15,474 bases of DNA, from NCBI GenBank assembly GCA_902761395.1, contig CACWKJ010000009.1, positions 1-15,474 of the forward strand, given 5' to 3'. The translations under genes and the position numbers were made by a program. Positions 1-6,719 of this stretch are shown here, in pieces. Position 1 is the first letter of the stretch; every line of letters begins with the position of its first letter. The notes beneath the pieces are model-generated. The model saw nothing but the letters and a program-made list of their open reading frames with translations. It made no database searches and was not told where the DNA came from. This stretch comes from an uncultured Elusimicrobium sp. GTDB taxonomy: Bacteria; Elusimicrobiota; Endomicrobiia; Endomicrobiales; Endomicrobiaceae.

Positions 1-1
1 T

Positions 2-43
2 TTATTAAAAACCATAGATTACTTTAAAAGGAGTAAAATATGA
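2..43 (+). CDS. C-terminal end of an upstream gene, possibly a sugar-nucleotide epimerase/dehydratase (partial)
   Basis: One open frame enters from the left edge and reads LLKTIDYFKRSKI before a TGA stop. That stop overlaps the rfbA ATG in an ATGA arrangement, which is typical of a translationally coupled operon. Extended short-chain dehydrogenase/epimerases (UDP-glucuronate decarboxylase, UDP-glucose epimerase and relatives) commonly end in a GLKKTIEYF-like helix, and the neighbour rfbA also acts on nucleotide sugars. Only 13 residues are visible, so the assignment is inference. The alternative frame ending at the TAA at 25-27 (FIKNHRLL) cannot be excluded. Confidence 0.35.
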   Translation, partial: LLKTIDYFKRSKI

Positions 44-917
44 AAACAAAAGGTATTATCCTTGCCGGCGGAAAAGCTACAAGACTCTACCCTATAACTT
101 CAACAATTTCTAAACAGTTGTTGCCTGTCTATAATAAACCTATGATATATTACCCGCTTTCTGTTTTAATGCTTGCCGGAATAAAAGATATATTAATAAT
201 TTCAAATTCTTCAACTTTACCCAGACTAAAAGATTTATTCGGTGACGGTAATAATTTAGGTATAAATATTTCTTATGCCGAACAAGAAAAGCCCAACGGA
301 CTTGCAGAAGCATTTGTTATTGGCGAAAAATTTATAGGTAAAGATAATGTTGCTTTAATTTTGGGTGATAATATATTTTTCGGTCACGGATTTTCCGATA
401 TTTTAGATAAAGCAAAAAACAGAAAAACAGGTGCGACGATTTTCGGCTATTATGTTGAAGATCCATGCAGATACGGAATAGTGGAACTTGATAAAAATAA
501 AAAGCCTGTATCCATTATAGAAAAGCCGAAAAACCCGAAATCCAATTGGGCTGTCCCCGGACTGTATTTTTACGATAATTCCGTAATAAAAATAGCTAAA
601 AGTATAAAACCTTCGGCAAGAGGGGAACTTGAAATAACGGATATGTAAACAAAATTTATTTAAAAAATAAAAAGTTGTCTGTAGAACTGTTAGACAGAGG
701 TTTTGCTTGGCTTGATGCGGGAACATATGATTCGTTGTTGGATTCTGCATTGTTTATAAGAACAATAGAACAAAGACAGGGAATAATGGTAGGTTGTTTG
801 GAAGAAATTGCATACAAAAGAGGTTTTATCAACAAAAAACAATTGTTGGAACGAGCCAAACAGCTGAATTCGGTATACACAAAATATTTGTTAAAAGTTG
901 CAAATGAAAAAAATTAG
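40..917 (+). pseudogene. rfbA: Glucose-1-phosphate thymidylyltransferase (RfbA/RmlA), split by a 2-bp frameshift
   Basis: RmlA joins dTTP and glucose-1-phosphate to make dTDP-glucose, the first step of dTDP-rhamnose and related sugar synthesis for surface polysaccharide. The N-terminal part has the nucleotidyltransferase signature: GIILAGGKATRLYPIT at residues 5-20, then SKQLLPVYNKPMIYYPL, and LILGDNIFFG with the metal-binding Asp at residue 110. The frame stops after GELEITDM at 646-648. The rest of the family (VNKIYLKNKKLSVELL, then GFAWLDAGTYDSLL) continues without a stop in another frame from 645 to 917. Removing the extra AT at 643-644 (GATATGTAAAC to GATGTAAAC) restores 291 residues, the usual family length. 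The short product lacks the second metal-binding Asp (in WLDAGT, restored residue 225), so it is probably inactive. The ATG is preceded by AAAGGAG at 27-33, 6 nt upstream. The mutation is either recent, because nothing else has decayed, or a sequencing error. The 3' end overlaps miaB. Confidence 0.9.
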
Positions 918-2166
918 ATTTTATATAGAAACTATCGGTTGTCAAATGAACGTAAACGATTCCGATAAAATGGCGGAGATTTTATCGGAAAAAGGTTGTT
1001 TGCGCACGGAAGATATGTCACAAGCCGATATCGTTATTGTTAATACTTGTTCAGTAAGATTTTCCGCGGAACATAAAGCATATTCGTTGCTTGGAAGATT
1101 AAAAGAACAAAAGGATGTAAATCCCGGCTTGATTATCGGGGTTACAGGTTGTATGGCCCAATATGCCGCAAAAGAAATAAAATCAAGATGTAAATTTGTA
1201 GATTTTGTTTTAGGTGCAAGAGATGTAGATTTGTTTTGTGAAGCTATAAGTAAATATATTCCCGACAACAAAGACAAAAGTCAAAAGATAAATGAAAACG
1301 GTGAAGTTTTCAGATATATAACGATAATGAGAGGGTGCAGCAATTTTTGCTCTTATTGTATAGTTCCTTACGTTAGAGGTCCTGAAGTAAGTATAGATTA
1401 TAATGAGATATTGAAAGAAGTAAACAAAGCTTGTGATGACGGTATAAAAGAAATAATTTTGTTGGGACAAAATGTTAATTCCTACAACTATAACGGTGTG
1501 AATTTTACTCAATTATTACAAAAGATATCCGAGATAGACAAAGTTAAAAGAATAAGATTTATGACAAATCATCCGAAAGATTTATCGGATGAACTTATAG
1601 ATGAAATAGCATCAAACAAAAAAATTTGCAAGCATATTCATTTGCCGTTGCAGTCGGGTTCAAACGATATTTTAAAAGCGATGAATAGAAAATATACTTA
1701 TGAACAATATAAAGATTTATACGAAAAAATAAAAAAGAAAATACCGGATATAAATATTACGAGTGATATTATAATAGGTTTTCCGGGAGAAACAGATAAA
1801 GATTTTCAAGATACTTTTAATGCTTCAAGACAATTACAATTCGGCGGGTTGTTTATATTTAAATATTCACCAAGGCCCAAGACTCTTGCTGCAAAATTAA
1901 AAAATACGGTTTCATTGGAAACAATAAAAGAAAGGCACAGTCTTTTACTTGAAGATTCTAATATTATTTCTAAAAAAATAAATGAAAAATATATAGATAA
2001 GACCATAGAAGTGTTGGTTGAAAGAGTTAACAATAATATTGCGGAAGCAAGAAACAGTCAAAATATAAAAGTGTTTTTCGATACAAAAGAAAATTTAAAA
2101 GGTAAAACGGTTAATGTTAAAATAACAAAAGTTTTACCTAACAGTATGTCGGGAATTTTACAATAA
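904..2166 (+). CDS. miaB: tRNA-2-methylthio-N6-dimethylallyladenosine synthase (MiaB)
   Basis: This radical-SAM enzyme adds a methylthio group to i6A37 of tRNAs that read UNN codons, which stabilises codon-anticodon pairing. Counting from the ATG at 904 (420 residues), the N-terminal methylthiotransferase domain has its three cluster cysteines at 13 (ETIGCQMN), 49 (VNTCSVR) and 83 (VTGCMAQ). The radical-SAM CxxxCxxC is at 145/149/152 in RGCSNFCSYCIVPYVRGPE, which resembles MiaB more than the RimO or MtaB relatives. A TRAM-like tail covers roughly the last 60 residues. A TTG at 898 would add two residues, but ATG is preferred because MKKIRFYIETIGC matches normal family starts. There is no strong ribosome site, and the start lies inside the end of rfbA, so translation is probably coupled. 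The TAA stop shares one base with the next ATG (TAATG). Confidence 0.94.
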   Translation: MKKIRFYIETIGCQMNVNDSDKMAEILSEKGCLRTEDMSQADIVIVNTCSVRFSAEHKAYSLLGRLKEQKDVNPGLIIGVTGCMAQYAAKEIKSRCKFVDFVLGARDVDLFCEAISKYIPDNKDKSQKINENGEVFRYITIMRGCSNFCSYCIVPYVRGPEVSIDYNEILKEVNKACDDGIKEIILLGQNVNSYNYNGVNFTQLLQKISEIDKVKRIRFMTNHPKDLSDELIDEIASNKKICKHIHLPLQSGSNDILKAMNRKYTYEQYKDLYEKIKKKIPDINITSDIIIGFPGETDKDFQDTFNASRQLQFGGLFIFKYSPRPKTLAAKLKNTVSLETIKERHSLLLEDSNIISKKINEKYIDKTIEVLVERVNNNIAEARNSQNIKVFFDTKENLKGKTVNVKITKVLPNSMSGILQ

Positions 2167-2726
2167 TGAGAATTTTTAAATTAGTTTTAGGATTATGCTT
2201 AATATGTGTTTTAGCAATGATTTCTTACATTCTTTTTAATGTAAATAAAGCGTTGAAATATTATCCGATAATCGAACAGTACAGCCAACAATACAATGTG
2301 GATCCGTTGTTTATAACATCAATCATAAAAGTGGAATCGAATTTTAATCCTGATGCAAAATCTAAAAAAGGTGCAATAGGTTTAATGCAAATAATGCCTC
2401 CGACCGCAAAAGAAATTGCAGGAAAATATTTTAGTGTCACTGATTTCAATGAACAACAATTATATGATGCCGACTTTAATATAAAAATCGGTGTTTGTTA
2501 TGTGAAAATATTGTCGGATATGTTTAACAATAACGCGAATTTGGTTTTGGCTTCTTATAATGCTGGACTGGGAAATGTTCAAAAGTGGCAGCAGGAAAAT
2601 CCGATTATCGAATATGATTCCGAAGAAATGCCTTTTAAAGAAACGAAAAATTATGTTTCAAAAATTAACAGATTTTATAACACTTTAAAATATTTTGTAA
2701 GAGAAAGAAAGAGTAAAAATGAATAA
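2166..2726 (+). CDS. Membrane-anchored lytic transglycosylase, SLT domain
   Basis: The enzyme cleaves the beta-1,4 bond between N-acetylmuramic acid and N-acetylglucosamine in peptidoglycan, forming 1,6-anhydro ends. The 186-residue protein begins with an uncleaved-looking hydrophobic segment (residues 5-25), which puts the catalytic domain outside the cytoplasmic membrane. The SLT signature is complete: catalytic Glu57 in KVESNFNP, GAIGLMQIMPPTA at 69-81, and SYNAG at 130-134. The C-terminal NYVSKINRFY matches the helix that closes the fold in Slt70-like domains. There is no extra substrate domain (no LysM, no U or L domain), so it is a minimal type. It overlaps miaB by 1 base and the next gene by 8 bases, which suggests one co-translated transcript. 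The position between miaB and the RCC1 lipoproteins suggests a role in opening the wall for envelope proteins, but that is inference. Confidence 0.9.
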   Translation: MRIFKLVLGLCLICVLAMISYILFNVNKALKYYPIIEQYSQQYNVDPLFITSIIKVESNFNPDAKSKKGAIGLMQIMPPTAKEIAGKYFSVTDFNEQQLYDADFNIKIGVCYVKILSDMFNNNANLVLASYNAGLGNVQKWQQENPIIEYDSEEMPFKETKNYVSKINRFYNTLKYFVRERKSKNE

Positions 2727-4611
2727 GTTTAAACTTTTTTTAATAAGTGTTTTTACGGCTGTTTTATTTAGTTCTTGTTTTAACACCGATTCCGACAAAA
2801 CAAAAAGAGAATCTTTTGTTGAACCGTTGAAGATGGAAACAATTTATCCGTATATTAACGATATTGAAATTGTAAATGATAGCCAGGTAGTTGCTGTTTC
2901 TGTCGGGAAGAAACATTCCGTAGGATTGAAGAAAGACGGAACGGTAGTTGCTGTAGGAAGTAATGATAAAGGGCAATGCAATGTTCAAGATTGGGAAGAT
3001 ATCGTTGCAATTTCTGCAGAGGAAGACCATACTGTCGGATTAAGAAAAGACGGAACAGTAGTTGCAACAGGAAAGAATGATGACGGACAATGTAATGTCG
3101 GAGACTGGAAAGGCATAGTTGCTGTTTCTGCCGGGTGGAACCATACCATAGGACTGAAAAAAGATGGGACTGTAGTTTCATGCGGAAATAATAAATACGG
3201 ACAATGTGATGTTAAAAAATGGAAAGATATTGTTGCTGTATGTGCAGGTGATAAACATACAGCGGGATTAAAGAAGGACGGAACGGTTGTTGTGGCATCT
3301 TCTTATTGGAATAGTGTTTTATTCAGAACCGCTGCTCGAATTGTCAAGCTTTTTAGCAAAATAGATATTTCCGGAGAAAGTGTTGTGGATGACTGGAAAG
3401 ATATAGTTGCAATCTCGGCAGGATATGGATACACATTAGGATTAAAGAAAGACGGAACTATTATTCCTGCATACTCGACATTTGGTTCCGACTCTGATGA
3501 AGATATAAATAAAACGTTTGATGAAGTAAAAAAATGGGGAGATGTTAATGTGTTGTCGTCAGGTGGTTCCTTTCCGCCAAATGTAGCAGGTATTAAAAAT
3601 GATGGAGCTGTCATTTATGCCGGTTCAGATTTTGAGTCCGCTTTCAAACGAAATATTTTAAAAGATTGGAAAGAGATTGTTGCTGTTTCCGGAACAGGTG
3701 TAGGACCGGGACCTAATTCTGCAAATTCCTTTGTCGGCCTAAAGAAAGACGGAACAGTGATTGCATACGGAGATAACAAATATGGTGAATGTGATGTTCA
3801 AGATTGGAAAGATATTGCAGCTGTTTCAGCAAACTCTCTTCACTCAGTAGGATTAAAGAAAGATGGAACGGTTGTTGCAACAGGAAATAATAAGTATGGA
3901 CAATGTAATGTTGGAGACTGGGAAGATATAGTTTCTATTTCTGTCGGAATGGAGCATACAGTAGGATTAAAGAAAGACGGAACGGTGGTTGCAACAGGAT
4001 ATAATAAGTTTGGACAATGTAATGTTCAAGATTGGAAAGATATAGTTTCGATTTCAGTCGGGGCGACACATACAATAGGATTAAAAAAAGATGGAACGGT
4101 TATCTCTTGCGGAAAGAATGATGATGGACGGTGTAATGTTCAAACATGGAAAAATATTGTTGCAATTTCAGCCGGTTTAATACATACAGTAGGATTAAGA
4201 AAAGACGGAACGGTAGTTGCAACAGGGAATAATAGTTACGGACAATGTTATGTCCAAAATTGGAAAGATATTGTTGCAATTTCTGCGGGGTGGTATCATA
4301 CTATAGGTTTAAAGAAAGATGGGACGGTTGTTGCTATAGGATCTAATTTTTATGGTGAATGTTGTGTACAAAATTGGGAAAATATTACAGCAGTTTTAGG
4401 GGAGTTTTTCTGTACATTTGGTTTACAGAAAGACGGAACAATTGTTACTGCAGGTAATGGTATTGAGGACTGGAAAGATGTTGCGGCAATATCCGTAGGA
4501 AGTTTTCATTATGTCGGTATAAAAAAAGACGGAAGTATTGTTTCTTTGGGAAATAATAAATACGGACAATGTAACGTTGAAAGTTGGGGAAATCAAAAGG
4601 GTAATAAATAA
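2719..4611 (+). CDS. RCC1-repeat lipoprotein A (predicted double beta-propeller)
   Basis: I do not recognise a named function. The 630-residue protein starts with a lipoprotein-type signal (MNKFKLFLISVFTAVLFSSC, Cys20 as likely lipidation site; Phe at -3 makes the lipobox relaxed). A spacer to about residue 56 follows, then 14 repeats to the C-terminus. The unit is about 38 residues: IVAISAG..HTVGLKKDG, then TVVATGNN.YGQCNVQDWKD. This resembles the RCC1_2 type found in bacterial proteins such as the beta-lactamase inhibitor BLIP-II, where seven such units form one propeller. Fourteen units would allow two seven-bladed rings. Repeats 4-7 carry longer or irregular segments, and repeat 13 is short (AGNGIEDWKD). 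Ten units have a Cys in the GxC position. The ATG lies inside slt (8-bp overlap). The adjacent gene is a paralog with an almost identical first 90 residues. Likely role: surface or periplasmic binding protein (inference). Confidence 0.88.
   Translation: MNKFKLFLISVFTAVLFSSCFNTDSDKTKRESFVEPLKMETIYPYINDIEIVNDSQVVAVSVGKKHSVGLKKDGTVVAVGSNDKGQCNVQDWEDIVAISAEEDHTVGLRKDGTVVATGKNDDGQCNVGDWKGIVAVSAGWNHTIGLKKDGTVVSCGNNKYGQCDVKKWKDIVAVCAGDKHTAGLKKDGTVVVASSYWNSVLFRTAARIVKLFSKIDISGESVVDDWKDIVAISAGYGYTLGLKKDGTIIPAYSTFGSDSDEDINKTFDEVKKWGDVNVLSSGGSFPPNVAGIKNDGAVIYAGSDFESAFKRNILKDWKEIVAVSGTGVGPGPNSANSFVGLKKDGTVIAYGDNKYGECDVQDWKDIAAVSANSLHSVGLKKDGTVVATGNNKYGQCNVGDWEDIVSISVGMEHTVGLKKDGTVVATGYNKFGQCNVQDWKDIVSISVGATHTIGLKKDGTVISCGKNDDGRCNVQTWKNIVAISAGLIHTVGLRKDGTVVATGNNSYGQCYVQNWKDIVAISAGWYHTIGLKKDGTVVAIGSNFYGECCVQNWENITAVLGEFFCTFGLQKDGTIVTAGNGIEDWKDVAAISVGSFHYVGIKKDGSIVSLGNNKYGQCNVESWGNQKGNK
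2887..4593 (+). repeat. In-frame tandem repeat array, 14 units, basic period 114 bp
   Basis: The array encodes the RCC1-type units of lipoprotein A. The regular units (1-3 and 8-12) keep a strict 114-bp period, with recurring DNA words such as AAGAAAGACGGAACGGT and GATTGGAAAGATAT. Units 4-7 are stretched by 6 to 20 residues and unit 13 is six residues short. Nucleotide identity is high between the regular units, so the array could gain or lose units by recombination. Confidence 0.9.
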
Positions 4612-6656
4612 TGAACAAAATTAAACTTTTTTTAATAAGTGTTTTTACGGTTGTTTTATTTAGTTCTTGTTTTAATACCGATTCCGACAAAACAAAAAGA
4701 GAATCTTTTGTTGAACCGTTGAAAATGGAAACATTTTATCCGTATATTAACGATATTGAAATTGCAAATGATAACCAGGTAGTTGCTGTTTCTGTCGGGA
4801 AGGAACATTCCGTAGGATTAAAGAAAGACGGAACGGTGGTTGCTGTAGGAAGTAATGATAAAGGGCAATGCAACGTTCAGGATTGGAAAGATATTGTTGC
4901 GATAGTTGCAGGATATTATCATACTGTAGGGTTAAAGAAAGACGGAACGGTGGTTGCTTGTGGTGATAACGAAGATGAACTATGTAATGTTCAAAACTGG
5001 AAAAATATTGTTTCTATATTTGCCGGTGAATACTATACCGCCGGTATAAAGAGTGACGGATCGGTTGAAATTGTTGGAAAAAAGATTAATTCTATCATTA
5101 GTAAAACAAAAAACTGGAAGGATATGGCCGCTATTTTGGTTAAAAATGAATTTCCTAAAAGCGATGAGTTTTGTATTATAGGCCTTAAAAAAGATGGAAA
5201 ATTGACAACTATAAAACAGAGTAAATTTTTTACAAGATTAAAAGAATTTTTTATAGAAAAAACTATTATGTTGGGAGCAGACTTGCAAGGTGACTTAAGA
5301 GTAAAAAAATGGAAAAATGTTGTTGCAATAGACGGAGGTTTTTATAACACCATCGGATTAAAGAAAGACGGTACTGTTGAAGTTGCACAAATTCAAGCCG
5401 GCCTTTTGGTTGGAGGTTTGATTGAACAATCTATAAAGAATGCAGATGCAAATGATAAATATTTTAATAAATTTTCGCAGGAATTAAAAAGTTGGAAAGA
5501 TATTGTAGCTATATCAAAATTATACGGATTAAAGAAAGACGGTACAGTTGTTACGGCAGAAGATTTGCCGCTGTTACACATCGTTCCCGGACAAGTTGAT
5601 ATTTGTAGTTGGGAAAATATTGATTCTATAGCTGTGAGTGTTTGTTATGCCGTGGGGTTAAAAAAAGACGGTACGGTTGTTGCTGTCGGAGAGGGAATTA
5701 GAGGTCTGTGGCAATACAATGTTGATGACTGGAAAGATATTAATTCGGTATATTCAGGTTTTTATCACGTCGTTGGATTAAAGAAAAACGGAACGGTTGT
5801 TGCAACAGGTAATAATAAAAACGGTCAGTGTAATGTTCAAAACTGGACAAATATTAAAACTATTGTATCCGGTAATAAAGAAACTGTTGGTATAACTAAA
5901 GACGGAACGGTAGTTGCTTGTGGTTCAAATGAATATGGACAGTGTAATGTTCAAGATTGGAAAGATATAGTAGCGATATCTTTAAGAGACGAACATACCG
6001 TTGGATTAAAGAAAGACGGAACGGTGGTGGCAACGGGTAATAATGCGGATGGACAATGTAATGTTCAAGATTGGAAAGATATTTGTGAGATAGCTGCGGG
6101 ATATTCTTATACCATTGGGTTAAAGAAAGACGGAACTGTTGTTGCGACCGGTAGTAATAAGTTTGGTCAATGTGATGTTCAAGATTGGAAAGATATTGTA
6201 AGAATTTTTGTAGGTATGGCCAAAACTATCGGCTTAAAGAAAGACGGAACTGTTGTTGCGACCGGTAACAATAGGTTTGGTCAATGTGATGTTCAAGATT
6301 GGAAAGATATTTGTGATATATCTGCGAAATATATTAACACAGTTGGCTTAAAAAAAGACGGAATGGTAGTTGCTTGTGGTTCAAATGAATATGGACAGTG
6401 CAATGTTCAAGATTGGAAAGATATTTCTGCGATATTTGCAGGAGGATATAATTTTACCATAGGACTAAAAAAAGACGGTACAGTTGTTGTTGCCGGAAAC
6501 GGTGTGAGAGACTGGGAAGATATTGTTGCAATATCGGCAGGTCCGGAGTTTGACTGTAATGTTATCGGTATAAAAAGAGATGGGAGCATTATTTCTTCCG
6601 GATGTAATGAACATGGAGAATGTAATGTTGAAAGTTGGGGAAATCAAAACAAATAA
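4611..6656 (+). CDS. RCC1-repeat lipoprotein B (tandem paralog of A)
   Basis: This 681-residue protein shares with the preceding gene the lipoprotein signal (Cys20 in VLFSSCFNTDSD), the spacer and the first repeat with few substitutions; DNA identity over the first 285 bp is above 90% by eye. It has 15 repeats. Repeats 4-7 are irregular, at the same positions as in A but with different insert sequences, for example FFTRLKEFFIEKTIM in repeat 4. Repeats 8-13 are regular. The penultimate short unit (AGNGVRDWED) and the last unit ending CNVESWGNQ match A. B therefore has one extra regular unit in the 8-13 block. The ATG shares one base with the stop of A (TAATG), with AAGGG about 9 nt upstream. 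RCC1 propellers bind proteins in known cases (RCC1-Ran, BLIP-II-beta-lactamase); the ligand here is unknown. An adhesin or inhibitor is possible. Confidence 0.88.
   Translation: MNKIKLFLISVFTVVLFSSCFNTDSDKTKRESFVEPLKMETFYPYINDIEIANDNQVVAVSVGKEHSVGLKKDGTVVAVGSNDKGQCNVQDWKDIVAIVAGYYHTVGLKKDGTVVACGDNEDELCNVQNWKNIVSIFAGEYYTAGIKSDGSVEIVGKKINSIISKTKNWKDMAAILVKNEFPKSDEFCIIGLKKDGKLTTIKQSKFFTRLKEFFIEKTIMLGADLQGDLRVKKWKNVVAIDGGFYNTIGLKKDGTVEVAQIQAGLLVGGLIEQSIKNADANDKYFNKFSQELKSWKDIVAISKLYGLKKDGTVVTAEDLPLLHIVPGQVDICSWENIDSIAVSVCYAVGLKKDGTVVAVGEGIRGLWQYNVDDWKDINSVYSGFYHVVGLKKNGTVVATGNNKNGQCNVQNWTNIKTIVSGNKETVGITKDGTVVACGSNEYGQCNVQDWKDIVAISLRDEHTVGLKKDGTVVATGNNADGQCNVQDWKDICEIAAGYSYTIGLKKDGTVVATGSNKFGQCDVQDWKDIVRIFVGMAKTIGLKKDGTVVATGNNRFGQCDVQDWKDICDISAKYINTVGLKKDGMVVACGSNEYGQCNVQDWKDISAIFAGGYNFTIGLKKDGTVVVAGNGVRDWEDIVAISAGPEFDCNVIGIKRDGSIISSGCNEHGECNVESWGNQNK
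4779..6644 (+). repeat. In-frame tandem repeat array, 15 units, basic period 114 bp
   Basis: This array encodes lipoprotein B. Two neighbouring units share an identical stretch of more than 30 bp starting at 6122 and again at 6236, exactly 114 bp apart. A second near-identical pair lies at 5909-5968 and 6365-6424, 456 bp (four units) apart with one T/C difference. The units between them differ more. This is a sign of recent unit duplication or gene conversion inside the gene. Confidence 0.9.
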
Positions 6657-6663
6657 AAATTAT

Positions 6664-6692
6664 TTGCGGGCAGAAAAATAGAGTAATAATAT
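6664..6692 (+). promoter_or_regulatory. Possible weak sigma-70-type promoter for mutS
   Basis: In the 63-bp gap between lipoprotein B and mutS, TTGCGG (6664-6669) and TAATAT (6687-6692) are 17 bp apart. Only 3/6 and 4/6 positions match consensus, which is weak in AT-rich DNA. The gap is the only non-overlapping junction between miaB and mutS, so a separate start for the repair genes is plausible. I see no terminator hairpin in the gap, so readthrough is also likely. Confidence 0.25.
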
Positions 6693-6719
6693 TAAATAGT
6701 TTAAAATATAAGGTAAAAA

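Noticed and set aside
640..660. Programmed ribosomal frameshift in rfbA
   Set aside because: No slippery heptamer, internal Shine-Dalgarno or downstream hairpin is evident, and RmlA is not known to use recoding; a 2-bp insertion is simpler.
675..917. An independent small gene starting at TTG 675
   Set aside because: The product is the exact C-terminal part of RfbA and homologous sequence continues upstream to 645, so it is the second half of a broken gene.
2764..3181. Long open frames on the minus strand opposite the RCC1 genes
   Set aside because: They mirror the repeated plus-strand codons, have no ribosome site, and their products are low-complexity artefacts of the 114-bp repeat.
2887..6644. 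Regularly spaced repeats as a possible CRISPR array
   Set aside because: The period is 114 bp, the repeats are in frame within two genes, and there are no unique spacers of 30-40 bp between identical short repeats.
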